Assembly (NCBI GenBank): GCA_003427395.1 | Contig: BFEA01000675.1 | Location: 281,014 to 323,713, forward strand | Origin: Chara braunii | Taxonomy: Eukaryota; Streptophyta; Charophyceae; Charales; Characeae | Reading direction: 5' to 3' | Length of the DNA stretch: 42,700 nucleotides | Shown here: piece by piece, positions 1-10,283 of the stretch | Numbering within the stretch: position 1 is the first letter of the stretch | Layout: each line of letters begins with the position of its first letter | The notes under the pieces: generated by a model | The model's input: the letters and a program-made list of their open reading frames with translations, nothing else | Database searches by the model: none | What the model was told of the DNA's origin: nothing | Translations under genes and position numbers: made by a program

Positions 1-1161
1 AGTCTCAGTACCTGCAACAAAGTCTCCAAATCGTGAAGTGATATCTCAAACAGTATCTTATTACCATTAGACGAAGAGAGTGGAGGGGGATCAGATAGAG
101 GAGAAGGTGGAAGAGATGATAAAAGATCACACAGGAGTAATCCCGTCAAACCCCTCTCCTTCTCCGGGCTTCTTCCCTCTCCACGTTAATAACCAGTGGA
201 TGATAACAAGTATAATAATCCTGATCACACACAATAGTGCCATGTGGCACTCTTATCTCGTGAAGACCATGAAGACACAGCAGATTTCAGTAATCACGTC
301 AACCTCAGGTGAGTATCTGACCTCCCTCATCCACAGATCTCGATCTTCCTCCTCCTCGCAACCAGTCACCCCATGTAGACAGCGTGGACAATGCCACGTC
401 AGCAGTCGAGACAGGTGGCATACGCCACATCATCAATGAAGAATAGTGGCACACGCCACATCAGCAATGTAGACTAGTAGCAGCGCCACATCAGCATGCA
501 CTGTAGACCAGAGGCAGCACCACATCAGCATGCAATGTAGACCAGAGGTAGCGCCACATGAGCATGCAAAGTAGACCAGAGGTAGCGCCACATGAGCATG
601 CAATGTAGACCAGAGTTAGCGCCACATCTGCATGCAAAGTAAACCATAGGTAGCACCAGCCTGCTGCCTCCACTTCGTGCCGTCGTCTGCAACGCCTATG
701 CACAACCAGCGCCCTAGCCAGCGTCGCGCCAGCATAATGCCAGCGTCTCGTCAAAGCTGAGCCAGCGTCAAAGCAGCATGGCAAGACTGAATACGTGACT
801 CACTCGAGGTCAGCCTTAAGTAGCAGTTGTCGAGGCAGTCTGGCCTCATGTGCTTTTTCCACAGTCATCCAAATTGACTCACAGTCGAGGGCCCGGATTG
901 GACAGTTGCAAACTTCTCCCTTGGACCTGATGTTGTCTGGGTACTTGCATACAAACAAGTGTGTGTGCTTGACCAGCGGCCTAGGCTGGGTACCTTTGGA
1001 CTTTGACTGTTGGGGTGACGACAATTGACCAAAGTCAATTGTCACACATCCAGGCCCCGAGTCCTCGTGTGGGGTCCTTCTTGCCCCCGTTTCGGCCTGG
1101 GCTGAGGGCGGCCAAGTTGGCCCTCAATCTTTCTACGAGACATATGGCATGGGTTATTGCA
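1..1161 (-). repeat. 3' LTR of element 1 (truncated by window edge)
   Basis: Position 1 corresponds to position 10332 of the right copy. The two run in parallel, mostly identical, until base 1161, where copy 1 continues into TTCCTGCC and copy 2 into AAAATGTCC. The sharp loss of similarity after a CA dinucleotide is the usual end of an LTR. The bases just inside (1162 onward), read on the minus strand, end in GGCAGGAA, a weak purine tract. The LTR holds a 34-bp tandem array (469-660). It has no convincing long ORF. Confidence 0.75.
469..660. repeat. 34-bp tandem array in left LTR of element 1
   Basis: Between five and six units of about 34 bp run head to tail, each built on a GTAGACCAGAGG-type start, a GCGCCACATCAGC-type middle and a CATGCAAT-type end. 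Units differ by point changes and are contiguous, without unique spacers. The matching array in the other LTR has about two more units. Confidence 0.85.
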
Positions 1162-1214
1162 TTCCTGCCGGCCCAGTTTTCGAGTTCCATTGCAAAAAAT
1201 ACATTCATTCTCAC

Positions 1215-1754
1215 TTAACCCACGTTCATATGCAGCAAAATGTCAGGAGCAATAGGTAGGAGTTCTTTCCTACTAAACCATTTGGCTTCAGATGGAGGTC
1301 CGGACTTGAACGTTACCTTGTACTGCTTCTGAGGTCGTCCTCTGCCACCTGTAGAAATATAGTCATGCTCCAATATCCTTTCAACTTCATAACCTCCATT
1401 CATAGAGGGTGGAAACATAAATGACCTATTTGGAAAGTTATCACTTTCTACATAGGGTAGCAGTTTAAACGCATGGAAGATAGGGTATGTCCTTAGATGG
1501 GGAGGTACATCTATGCGGTACGAAGGTCCATCTTCACCTCCAATCACTTTGAGAACTTCCCAGGGCCCATAGTAAACAGGTAGCAGTTTTTGAGACACAT
1601 TTTCTTTATACTGGACCCAGACGAAGTCCCCTTCCTGAAATTGTGAAGGTCGACGATGTTTGTTAGCTTGTTCAATCATTTGTAATTGGGCTTTCTGTAT
1701 GTTTTCCTTAACCTTCTTAACGTCTTCTTCATACAAAACTGTGAATTCGCGCAT
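1215..1754 (-). pseudogene. Element 1 pol 3' end: integrase C-terminus and chromodomain-like tail
   Basis: This 179-residue open stretch is the best preserved coding piece of element 1. It starts in the C-terminal part of the integrase, with the KHRRPSQFQEGDFVWV region typical of gypsy elements just before the GPWEVLKVIG segment. It then runs through the HLRTYPIFHAFKLLPY motif. It ends in a chromodomain-like tail, with VERILEHDY near residue 125 and RKELLPIAPDIL near the end. In chromoviruses such tails tether the integration complex to chromatin marks; that role is family knowledge. It is in the same reading frame as the integrase core at 2145-2558, but the sequence between contains stops. 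The stop codon lies only about 50 bp from the LTR, as expected for pol. Confidence 0.8.
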
Positions 1755-2558
1755 ACATGGGGGGAGCCCCTTAATCCGGTCCCTTGTTAACGCATCAATG
1801 GGACGCCTAGGTTTTCATCCTTTATGCAGTGTGTTTCGTGTTCTTCCTGTAACAATATGTATACTGTTATTATAAGCACTAGCAATTTTAGGCAAGTTCT
1901 CATCCCAATCAATCTGATCAGGTCGGACATACATTCGCAACAGTTGTTGGCAAAGTCAATTAATTTGTTTAGTTTGACCATTTATTTCAGGATGTCTGCC
2001 TGACGACATGGTCAACCTGGTTCCATAGACTTCCATCAACTTTTGCCATTGTAAACTGGTGAACCGAACATCTCTGTTTGATATGATGGTTTTGGGGAAT
2101 CCATACTCGGAGACCTATCGCATTTGAAACTTTTAAATGACTAGTTAGGTTCTAGCTTTCGCAGGTAAAGGAATCAACATAGCATACTTACAGAATCTAT
2201 CGACAATGACCATTATCTGACTGTTGTCGTTTCGACTCTTAGTGAGACTCATAAAGTCAATAGAAATAGACTCACCTGACTCACTTGGAATAGGCAGCGG
2301 TCTCAATAGTCCCATCAAATTCTCATGTGAGGGTTTGTTCCTCCGACAAACAAGACAAGTCCCCACATAGGTTAGTACATCTTCTTTTATTCCTTTCCAT
2401 TCAAATCGTTCACGCACATCAGCATACGTCTTCTTAAAACCAAAGTGACCTTCCGCATCATGAGATTCCCCAATGATTAAGCTTTTGATTGATTCTTGGT
2501 GAGGAATACACAATATTTCTTCGGTTTTATCCAGAAAGAAGAGTAAGCCATCAGTCAT
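1755..2558 (-). pseudogene. Element 1 integrase (zinc-binding and catalytic core), broken
   Basis: Residues from 2558 downward show the integrase HHCC zinc-binding region: an ESHDAEGHFGF segment with two histidines, then CLVCRRNK with the two cysteines. A linker leads to the first catalytic aspartate in SIDFM. The open frame stops at 2145. Beyond it the remains of the core can still be read, including SNRD with the second aspartate near 2060-2080 and HPEINGQTKQ near 1965-1995. In that last motif the position of the third catalytic residue (Glu) is Lys, codon at 1968-1970. Several stops lie between 1755 and 2145. The protein would cut and join element DNA into the host genome; this copy cannot encode it. 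Confidence 0.8.
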
Positions 2559-2648
2559 TCGATATTCCGGAAATAACTCAGGGTTCTTCCGTAGAGTCTC
2601 AAAGATAGGACTCCAAATAGAATCACTCCCATAAACCTTGTGGATTTG

Positions 2649-3820
2649 TTATTTCAGTCCGTTTTCGATATCGAGATAGGAGACAATAGTTCCAAAGAAA
2701 TCTGCACGCCTGGACAAAGCATCTGCAACCACGTTAGACTTACCTTCAATGGTTTTCACCTCAAAGTCAAATGTATCCAGGAAAGAGAACCATCTTACCA
2801 ACTTATCAGAGAGTTTAGGCTGAGTTTTTTTATCCACTTCAAAGTAGAGTGATCAGAGTAGACAGTGAAATGTCTCCTTAACAAGTAGTGTTTCCAAATA
2901 TCTAGCGCAACAACTGAGGCATACAATTCTTTTTCATATGTGGAGTTTGTCACTTTTTCTGACGGAAGTCTTCTGGACATAAACTCAATAGGTTTATATC
3001 CCTTACTATCGTTCTGTTGTAGCACATGCCCAATCCCATACTGACTTGCGTCAGTCGTAACGATGAAAGGAAGAGAAGGGTCAACAATCTTTAGGATAGG
3101 GTAGTGAGTCAGAGAACTTTCTAAATGATGACTCACAATCTTTTATCCCATAACCAAGGTTTTTCCTTTTTCAGTAATCTTCTCATAGGAGCAGCGATCA
3201 AGGAGAAGTTTCTGACAAAGTTCTTATAGTAGCTAGCTAGTCCTAAGAAAGATCTTAGTTCAATTATGGTCTTAGGTTGTGGCCAATCTATAATTGCTGC
3301 AATCTTCTTATCTTCAGGCTTTAGCCCTTCTATCGTTCATTATGTGCCCTAAGTATAAGACTTCAGACTTAGCAAACTCAGACTTCTTCAGATTAAGTTT
3401 GAAGTTGCCCTCACGCAACTTCTGCAAAACCAGTAGTAGTTGTTTCTCGTGATCTTCCAGTGTCTTACTGTACACTAGAATATCGTCGAGATAGACTACT
3501 ACGAATTTGTCAAGCCATTGTCGGAACAACTCGTTCATTAACCTTTGGAAGGTCGCAGGTACACTGGTCAAACCGAAAGACATAACCACGAACTCGTAGC
3601 GACCATACCTGGTTCAAAATGTCGTTTTGTGTTGATCCTCAGGAGCCACCTCGATCTGGTGGTACCGTGACTTGAGATCAATCTTGCTAAAGTACTTGCA
3701 TCCCTGCAACTGATCCAATAGATCGTCAATGCGCGGTAGAGGCTCCACGTTTTTGACAGTGACGGGATTCAGCCCACGATAATCTATACATAGATGAAGT
3801 TCACCTTCCTTTTTTAACAC
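2649..3820 (-). pseudogene. Element 1 reverse transcriptase and RNase H, broken
   Basis: The RT palm begins with [15 protein letters not shown] (near 3780) and continues through [14 protein letters not shown]. An in-frame TGA sits at 3614-3616, where relatives usually have Arg, so a C-to-T change is the simplest cause. The same frame then gives YEFVVMSFGL and the catalytic YLDDILVYSK (near 3470). The connection domain is decayed between 3313 and 3137. RNase H keeps TTDASQYGIG, YEKELYA and YSDHSTLKW, with the acidic residues in place. A frameshift falls between 2795 and 2837, after which ADALSRRADFFG closes the domain. The product family copies element RNA into DNA and removes the RNA strand. 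Confidence 0.9.
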
Positions 3821-4329
3821 GAATAAGACAGGCGCACCATAAGGAGATAAGTTAGGGCGACTTCATCCTTTATTAGTAAGTTCTTGCAACTGCTTATGCA
3901 GTTCCCCAAGTTCCCTAGGAGAATGATATCGATCGTGTGCTTAATAACACGCTTAGTGATTCCCGTTGGCTCAGTTTGCAAGTCCTTGTACTCGTCGATA
4001 AGTTTTTGATAGAAGTTGGATAGGATGAGGAACAATCACCAACTCGTTTAACAAACACCATCATCACCTCCTGGTCCAACTTCTTTTTTACTATCATTGA
4101 GCAAAAAGTTGGGTAACTCATACAGAAGAAAAACAGAGTAGAGCCAGACCTATGATAAAACTTGATAGCGAGTAGTTCGGATTTTTCGTCCTTGAGTTTG
4201 ACAATCTTATCTTTGAATTTAACTTCTGGTCGGCTTCCTCATGCCAAACCACACCCAGAATTATGTGAAAGGGTAAGTTCTTCTCTATCAGGAAGGATAC
4301 TTCATGTAGGATCTTCTTTCCTTCCTTTA
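3821..4329 (-). pseudogene. Element 1 protease-to-RT connecting region, decayed
   Basis: This stretch lies where gypsy pol normally runs from protease into the start of RT. Only short open pieces occur, in more than one frame, and I see no motif I would trust beyond the immediate approach to the RT (the GAPVLFV-like segment read just above 3820). I treat it as decayed pol and not as separate genes. Confidence 0.5.
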
Positions 4330-4740
4330 TTATGAAATGACACGATCGACGTATTGAGAGATAGTGATCGTGTTCTTGTCAGCCAATATAGACGTAATAG
4401 GTCGAGGTAAGTCTTTTACCTTCATTCCCTTATGCAATTTACGAATTGCCTTCTTTGAGATGTAGGACCGCGTCGATCCTGGATCTAACAGTGCACCAAC
4501 CCGCGTGTGCTCAATCTCAATTTCCTCGATCATTAGTTCACCCTTAGACTTATATTTTTTCGCCCACGAACTCCGTAGTGCTATGAGTTCATTATCGAGC
4601 TCGTCAAGGGAATCGTCCAGTGAGACAATATAGAGTATAGTGTCAGGGTGTTCTGGACGACGGGCGAACGAAGAGTCATCCTCTGCTTTAAGAGTCAAAA
4701 GGTTAGAAGGGGTTGTAGACGCCTTTACCTTTATCTTCAT
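4330..4740 (-). pseudogene. Element 1 retropepsin-like protease
   Basis: A 136-residue open stretch carries the aspartic protease active-site segment as ALLDPGSTRSYIS (codons near 4455-4495). D-P-G stands where D-S/T-G is usual. The following hydrophobic and SILADKNTITI segments fit the small retropepsin fold. This enzyme would cleave the Gag-Pol polyprotein. It is in a different frame from the RT, so pol is not continuous. Whether DPG is a family feature or damage cannot be settled from one copy; variants with this tripeptide occur in some plant gypsy lineages, as far as I recall. Confidence 0.75.
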
Positions 4741-4803
4741 CTGAACCCTTCGACTCAGTAGAAGCAGATGCTAGTTGCTCGCTTTTGGGTTACGAATGAG
4801 TGG

Positions 4804-6647
4804 GCACCAGGCTATCACGTACCCCACGGTGCCACACTTGAGGCATGGTTATCCATTGTGGACTGCCATTCCTCACGAGTCATCCCCATATTTTCCCAAG
4901 GCTTCTCGAATGCAACGCTAGGATGCTTGAAAAACGAGTGTGGCCTCCTCTTCTTCTTCCATTGATTTTGACCTCCCTTGTTGGCCATTACGGTAGTGAC
5001 ATCAACCTTCCCAGATTCACTGTCGCCATTACCTCCTCCTCCCTCAGACTCGTCGAGGGGTAACTTCTCTACGGTATCATCATCAAATACAACAAGCATA
5101 TGGTCCTGGTGTTTTTCCGCCAGAGGACCCACTTCCCATACCCACCAACCGGTTCCGATTTCACTACCGAAGCGTATGACCCCTTTACCTGAGCGGTCAT
5201 TTGCTCTCTCTGGAGAGTGACATCGCGAAATTGTCGATAATTATACTTACCTGACTTCGATTCTGCCACGAGCTGTCCACGAATGGGCTTGGGGAAGGCA
5301 CGTGAGTAGATATAGAGAACCTGGTTATCTTGTAAGTTCAATCCAACTACCTGCTATTGACGATCCACTTCATGAGACAGCACATCGACATAAGTCCAAC
5401 GTTTCTAGCCTATAATGGTGAGTTCATCAAGGCCTTATCGGTCGTTGTCTTATCTAGGAACCTCTCCTTAATCTTTTGGAGAAATTGCCTGAGAGTCGGT
5501 GTCTTGGCCCACTCACTGATATCCTCGAAGCCAGCAGCAGTGGCTTCAGCCAGCACCCACTCCTTGACCACTCCTCCTAAGCATGACGTAGAGAAAGCGA
5601 CCTGACTTTCTAGTTCAACGGATGCGGTGCCGCAATAAGGCTGAATTTCGACAATCCATAGCAACAAGTTTTCTTCCTTCTTATTGCGGTCGGTGAATGG
5701 TAACTTCATTTTCACCTTTTCTTTCTTCTTCGGCTTGTCCGTTTCTTTGAACGGTTCTTCTTTCTTTTTGGTGGGTTCTTCTTTCTTCCCTACCGGTTCC
5801 TCAGGTTCTTTCTTTGAGGGAATGGGTTTCTCTTCCTTCCACATTGCATCTTTCATGAGTTTCTCTTGGGACGGTTTCCTTTCTTCCTCTTTCGTCTCCT
5901 CCTCAATACTTACCTTATCCTTACCTTTCATCATTCTCAACATATTTTCTAATGAGACGGTATTAGTGTCTATCTTCTTTTCAAGATGAACAAGGTAAGC
6001 CATGATCGACTGCAACACAGTCGAGAGATCGGTCTCAGCTTCCTCAAAGTGAAATCGGTTTCTCATTTATTCCAGCATCAACTTTTGCTGTTCTCTTTCT
6101 TCTTTCTTTCTCCGAAACTCTTCAATCTTTCTTCTCTCTTCCCTTAAGGTAGTTTCTAGTTGTCTGACATTCTCCTCCATGACTTCCACAGACAGTTGTG
6201 GCTCTACTTTCTTTTTTTCTCCTCTTGTATTCTCTTCTTCCTTTCTTGTTCCAGTTTGTCAAATCCCTCGGCGACATACCGGCCAAGGGTCATTCGTCCT
6301 TTCTTAATGAGCTCCTCCACTCTTTTGCCGGTTTCCATCATCTCAACGACAGTTTCAGCGGCCTGCAGCTTTTTTTCTCCATCAAGCAGATTGAGCTGTC
6401 CGTGAACATGTCGTTCAGCCTCTGGACTAGTAGCGTGTATGTCACCAAGCAACTGGCAGAGTAACCCAATCAGAGTTTGTCTTCTTGTTTCAATTTGACC
6501 CCGCGTCTTAAGATCCCCCCCTTCTTCAACAGCATAAACTATGAGAGGGATAAGGAAGAACAAAAAAGGAATGAACCGCATCAAGATAGAGGCACGCAAA
6601 CATTTCCAAAGAGAGTTCATTTTCCCAACTGTGTAGATGCCGCACAA
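4804..6647 (-). pseudogene. Element 1 gag, with zinc knuckle, broken
   Basis: Gag remains lie upstream of the protease. The N-terminal part (6204-6647) is helical and charged. The next open piece (5410-6066) holds a Lys/Glu-rich linker and then a capsid-like region (WAKTPTLRQFLQKIKERF). Two further frames (5069-5341 and 4815-5132) continue the capsid and basic linker. A retroviral-type zinc knuckle is readable at 4845-4804 as CLKCGTVGYVIAWC: the spacing is C-x2-C-x4-Y-x4-C, so the zinc-binding His is Tyr, a single-base change. At least three frame breaks are present. The start codon is uncertain. Gag would package the element RNA in cytoplasmic particles. Confidence 0.75.
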
Positions 6648-7420
6648 TAAATAAGATCAGAAGACAAGAATAAATTTCACAACACACGCAACTCCAACAG
6701 CAAGAATAATCAAAAAAATTAGTTCTCAATCAATTTATGTATTCTAACTTAGTTGTCTATTTCCTATGTGCTGATGTTCTACAACTACAGGTACCGCAGC
6801 CATGGTCAGTGTGATCAAGGCAACAACACACTTGTAAGTACACACAGCAACCACAGACAATCAACAGGTAAGAAGTCAGCCAACACAACAGCACAATTAA
6901 TGGTTAGCTTTCAACTTTCCCAACAATACCATTTGCAGAAGCAATGTGATCAACACCTCATCTCATCAGCATGCCACGTGTCACGCCTGGAATGCCAACA
7001 CAGTAGCTCGAAGGAGTATGCCACGTCAGCACATCAAGGACGTGATAGATCTTCAAGGGGGGTGCCACGTCAGCAATGCATACATGCAATACTACGTCAG
7101 CACAGTGCATCAACAACACAATGTATCAACGGCAGGTGCTCACAACACAATATGTGCTACGCCAGACCATACCCTGCCACAATACCACATTTTGCCATAT
7201 AAGCAATGTACCATATCAGCGGTCCTAATCTCTCGCATAACCAACGCCACATCAGCCTGTTGCCAACGCAGATCTCGCCGGTATCTTGAAATCTTCAGTG
7301 CAGCCACGTCATCATCTTCAAGGGACAGTTGCTCGCACGTGCAATACTATAAACACGTTTCGTTTTGCACATGCGGCACCTCCCACTTACCTAGGTGCCA
7401 CGTCAGCACCTAACAACAAA
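6648..7420. other. Element 1 leader remnant with degenerate CCACGTCAGC-rich stretch
   Basis: No convincing coding sequence. The open frames here are short or low complexity. From about 6960 to 7410 a motif close to GCCACGTCAGCA or GCCACATCAGCA recurs irregularly (for example at 7021-7030, 7063-7074 and 7397-7408). The same core occurs in both LTRs of element 1 (for example near 393-404), so this tract is plausibly element sequence. The junction with the LINE lies near 7410-7440 but is not sharply defined. Confidence 0.45.
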
Positions 7421-7641
7421 GACCGCTTCAAAACCTATTTGAAAGAGGTCTGGACCTACTGGCGCCAACAAAAGGATCTAATTCAGGATGATGTATTATG
7501 GTTCAACAACGGCCTGGCATACCTGGGCCGCAAGTGCAATGAATACTCGAAACTCCTCGCAGGTGGAAGCAACCCGGACGTCGATGGAAGGAGTTCAACA
7601 AATGATGGACCGTTTTTGCACCTTATCGGACATGAGAGTTA
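7421..7641 (+). pseudogene. LINE fragment preceding the RT domain
   Basis: The frame reads DRFKTYLKEVWTYWRQQKD and then a WFNNGLAYLGRKCNEYSKLL stretch, which I recognise only as a plant-type LINE segment between endonuclease and RT. It ends at a stop at 7640. The next LINE coding block, at 7716, belongs well downstream of the RT catalytic motifs, so the intervening several hundred codons have been deleted. Confidence 0.55.
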
Positions 7642-7715
7642 ATTGGGGAAATAAGACCCTGGGATGATGGATCCACCATCAGGGGGTAAGACCCCCAGAA
7701 CAACCAAGGGTTAGA

Positions 7716-9173
7716 TGGCTACCGCAAGAAGCCTCAATCAAGGTCTTGGGAGTCTCAATTACAGCCAATGGCAGACCACCAACCAACAATGAATGGATAA
7801 CCAGGCCCCCTTTGGAGAAGTTAGCACTATGGAAAGATAAACACACCTCATTAATGTGCAGGGCCCTGGTGATCAACAACGTGGTACTCGCCTCTCTTTG
7901 GTACAAATCGGCCATTTGGGGGCTAGACAAAAACTCCTTAAAAGCCCTGCAGCGACAGTTGGCCACTTTTTTGTGGCGGGGGAATCACGAAAATCACAAT
8001 GTTCTCAGCAAGGTAGCATGGCTAGCGATTATCCAACCCAAAATAAAAAGGGCATTGGGTATTATTGACCCGACAACACAGGTCAAGGCTCTGGCCATAC
8101 AACGGTTCAAGCGCCTGCTCTTCTGCCCACACACCCCGTGGAAAGATTTGGCACTGGAGCAGATCTTGAGATTAGCTCCGGAAACACCAACCCACATCAA
8201 CTCGCTCACATGGATTGAAAACAGAAAAATGGCCAATTCAGCAGCGACGATCTCAGCAAGAAAATGCTGATGTCAATTCACCAAGACGTGAGGCAAGGAA
8301 GGACCTGCACAACGATCCCTTTTGGGCAGACCTTCTACAGATATGGAGAAACCTTCCCCTACCAGACAAAATCCATCCAGAAAGATGGGAAGAGGTGGCC
8401 CGACAACCATTGGATAACTAACACAAGAGGTCAGGTCCTGCACTGCGCGGACTACCCATGGAAAGGATGGGTGAAAAAGAGGGTCCTTAAAATTGGGGAC
8501 ATCTGGGACGTGGACAGCAGAGACTGGATCACAAGACATCAACTCAAGGAAAAGCTGAGGTATTGCCACAGACCGGAGGAGGCGCTGGAAAACCTGATAG
8601 AATGTATCCCCCTGAACTGGTGGAAAATCTTGAGAAAGGGGCCCTTAATACGAGAGTCGGACTGGGTACTAATTCGGGGCCGGCAGGGAGAAGTGGGCAA
8701 TGTAGTGTGCAGAGATTCAACAGGATCGGTGGCAGTAGACATTTTCACAATTTGTAGTGATAACTCACTCCAAAGGGCCAATCCTGAACATATACAATTA
8801 GTCGAAGAGAATGAACTCTCAAGAATTAGAGTGCTGAGGGAGGACGATAGATGGGTGGTGTTCTCCCCGGATACGCCGATATCTCAACTGCCCTTAGACC
8901 CCTGGGAATGGGTATGGACGAACACAACAGGCAGGGGCAGAACCAACACTAAAACGCTGAACGGTATCACAGTTAAAGCAACATACAGAATGTTCCGGTC
9001 AAAAACGAACCTACGGGACCAGGTGGAAGCGAGATGGATGAATCATTTGAACATCAACAAAGAAGCGTTGAGGAGTGTTAAATGTTTCCAATTAACCAAA
9101 ACCAAACCTGCTAACCTGACCTCCTTACAATGGCAAGGGAGCACAAGAGCCTACCAACCAACAATTGGTTGAT
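7716..9173 (+). pseudogene. LINE ORF2 C-terminal half, after the RT core
   Basis: Two overlapping frames (to 8270 and from 8264) give a near-continuous protein. It begins with the LGVSITANGRPPTNNEW region and continues to LMCRALVINNVVLASLWYKSAIW, the segment after the RT thumb in plant LINE polyproteins. The second frame continues with Trp-rich sequence (YPWKGWVKKRVLKIGDIWD) and ends at 9172. The frame change near 8265 is a single-base type shift. The catalytic F/YxDD box is not present. ORF2 normally supplies the endonuclease and RT for its own spread; this copy is inactive. Confidence 0.75.
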
Positions 9174-9460
9174 TGACATGACTAATCTTGAACAGAAAGG
9201 ACTCGCCCTACCCTGGTGTAGACTATGCTCAAATGCATTCCCATCAAGAAAGAGACCAGAGACAATCGAACATATTTTTCTCCAATGCTAAGGCGTCGTC
9301 TGGCTCTGGCGATGGTGGGATAGAATCTGGGATGGGAACAGGGACACCCTGGCCATGGGACTGGAAGGCCTTGATGTTTGAAATATGGCCCTCGGAACAG
9401 TCTGACGACTTCACCCAGGGCAGTATTGTGGGCACTATGGAGACGACGCTGCACCTATGA
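9174..9460 (+). pseudogene. LINE C-terminal zinc-finger segment (zf-RVT-like)
   Basis: In a third frame the sequence reads GLALPWCRLCSNAFPSRK and then ETIEHIFLQC: a CxxC pair followed by E-x2-H-x4-C. This is the usual finger found at the end of plant LINE ORF2 proteins, thought to help bind nucleic acid. A stop follows directly after the last Cys. The position and order relative to the preceding block are as in intact LINEs. Confidence 0.7.
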
Positions 9461-10140
9461 GATGGAAGGCGTGAGGTTGGAAGGACCAGAATTTACGGAG
9501 AGCATACAGCAACAGATCCAGACAAACATAACAGCAAGATGGGAGGAGGTTAAAATGCAAATCAAACACACCCACACTCAGAACGAAATAAAGCACAAAA
9601 TACAAATATTCTGCAAAGAATGGCTCGGGGGGGAAAGGGGGGGAGGGTGGCGAAAGTGGAATGGAAAGGAGGACAAGAGGGGCAGGAGGAGGGGCAGGAC
9701 AACGAGCAGATAACCAGAGACTATAGACTCCTCTTTAATGATTGGACCAAGCTAGAAGACTCAATCCCATTGCGGACAAGTGATCATTTCCCTGACTTCT
9801 TCCCCCCCCCCGCAAATAGTCTGGTAGGCAAGGCATGGTATGAGGGAGGGTGAGGAGCGGCTTTATAAGATCAGCTAGACTGCTAGGGTCTATGGCTAGC
9901 AACAGGCGGCCCAAAAGAAGGGCTGAAGAGGCAGATCGAGCTAAGTTCACCAGTACTCAAAAGAGGATAGGACTAGAATTCACAGCAGGTACCAAGCATT
10001 GACGTCTGCATATGATGTGCAGGGACGCTGGACCCGGTTTCCAGCAGGTGCCGCTCCCCACCAATAGACGGAGCCGCCATGAGAAGTAGTAGTGGTGTCT
10101 GCTTTCACCAGCACCACTACCGCCTCCTCTGGCTGTTTTC

Positions 10141-10141
<1 letters not shown>
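9461..10141 (+). other. LINE 3' untranslated region
   Basis: About 680 bp lie between the last LINE coding remains and the poly-A tail. There is no recognisable domain. G-rich tracts occur near 9628-9700. The short open frames are taken as chance. Confidence 0.5.
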
Positions 10142-10171
<30 letters not shown>

Positions 10172-10202
10172 NNNNNNNNNNNNNNNNNNNNNNNNNNNNN
10201 NN

Positions 10203-10237
<35 letters not shown>
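10142..10237 (+). repeat. Poly-A tail of LINE, with assembly gap
   Basis: Thirty As (10142-10171), 31 Ns (10172-10202) and 35 As (10203-10237). It ends the plus-strand LINE. The gap is probably a homopolymer assembly break. Confidence 0.9.
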
Positions 10238-10239
<2 letters not shown>

Positions 10240-10269
10240 CAAACAGCAGATTGCGATGAAAGAAGTTTT

Positions 10270-10280
10270 CTCCGTTACCA
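10270..10280 (-). promoter_or_regulatory. Putative primer-binding site of element 1
   Basis: Read on the minus strand, the bases are TGGTAACGGAG, close to the initiator tRNA-Met complement TGGTATCAGAG. They lie three bases inside the right LTR, the same spacing as the clearer site in element 2. Two mismatches fit the age of the element. Confidence 0.55.
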
Positions 10281-10283
10281 AAT

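Larger units (their letters stand above)
7421..10237 (+). mobile_element. 5'-truncated, internally deleted LINE inserted in element 1
   Basis: A non-LTR retrotransposon lies opposite to the surrounding gypsy element. It has a short piece from before the RT domain (7421-7641), then the region C-terminal to the RT core, then a CCHC-type C-terminal finger, a 3' untranslated part (about 9470-10141) and a long poly-A tail (10142-10237). The endonuclease and the RT catalytic core are absent. 5' truncation and terminal poly-A are the usual signature of target-primed reverse transcription. I could not identify a clear target duplication. The tail contains a 31-bp assembly gap, so its length is unknown. 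Confidence 0.8.

Noticed and set aside
469-660. Tandem 34-bp repeats as a CRISPR-like array
   Set aside because: Units are contiguous without spacers, diverged, and inside an LTR of a eukaryotic retroelement.
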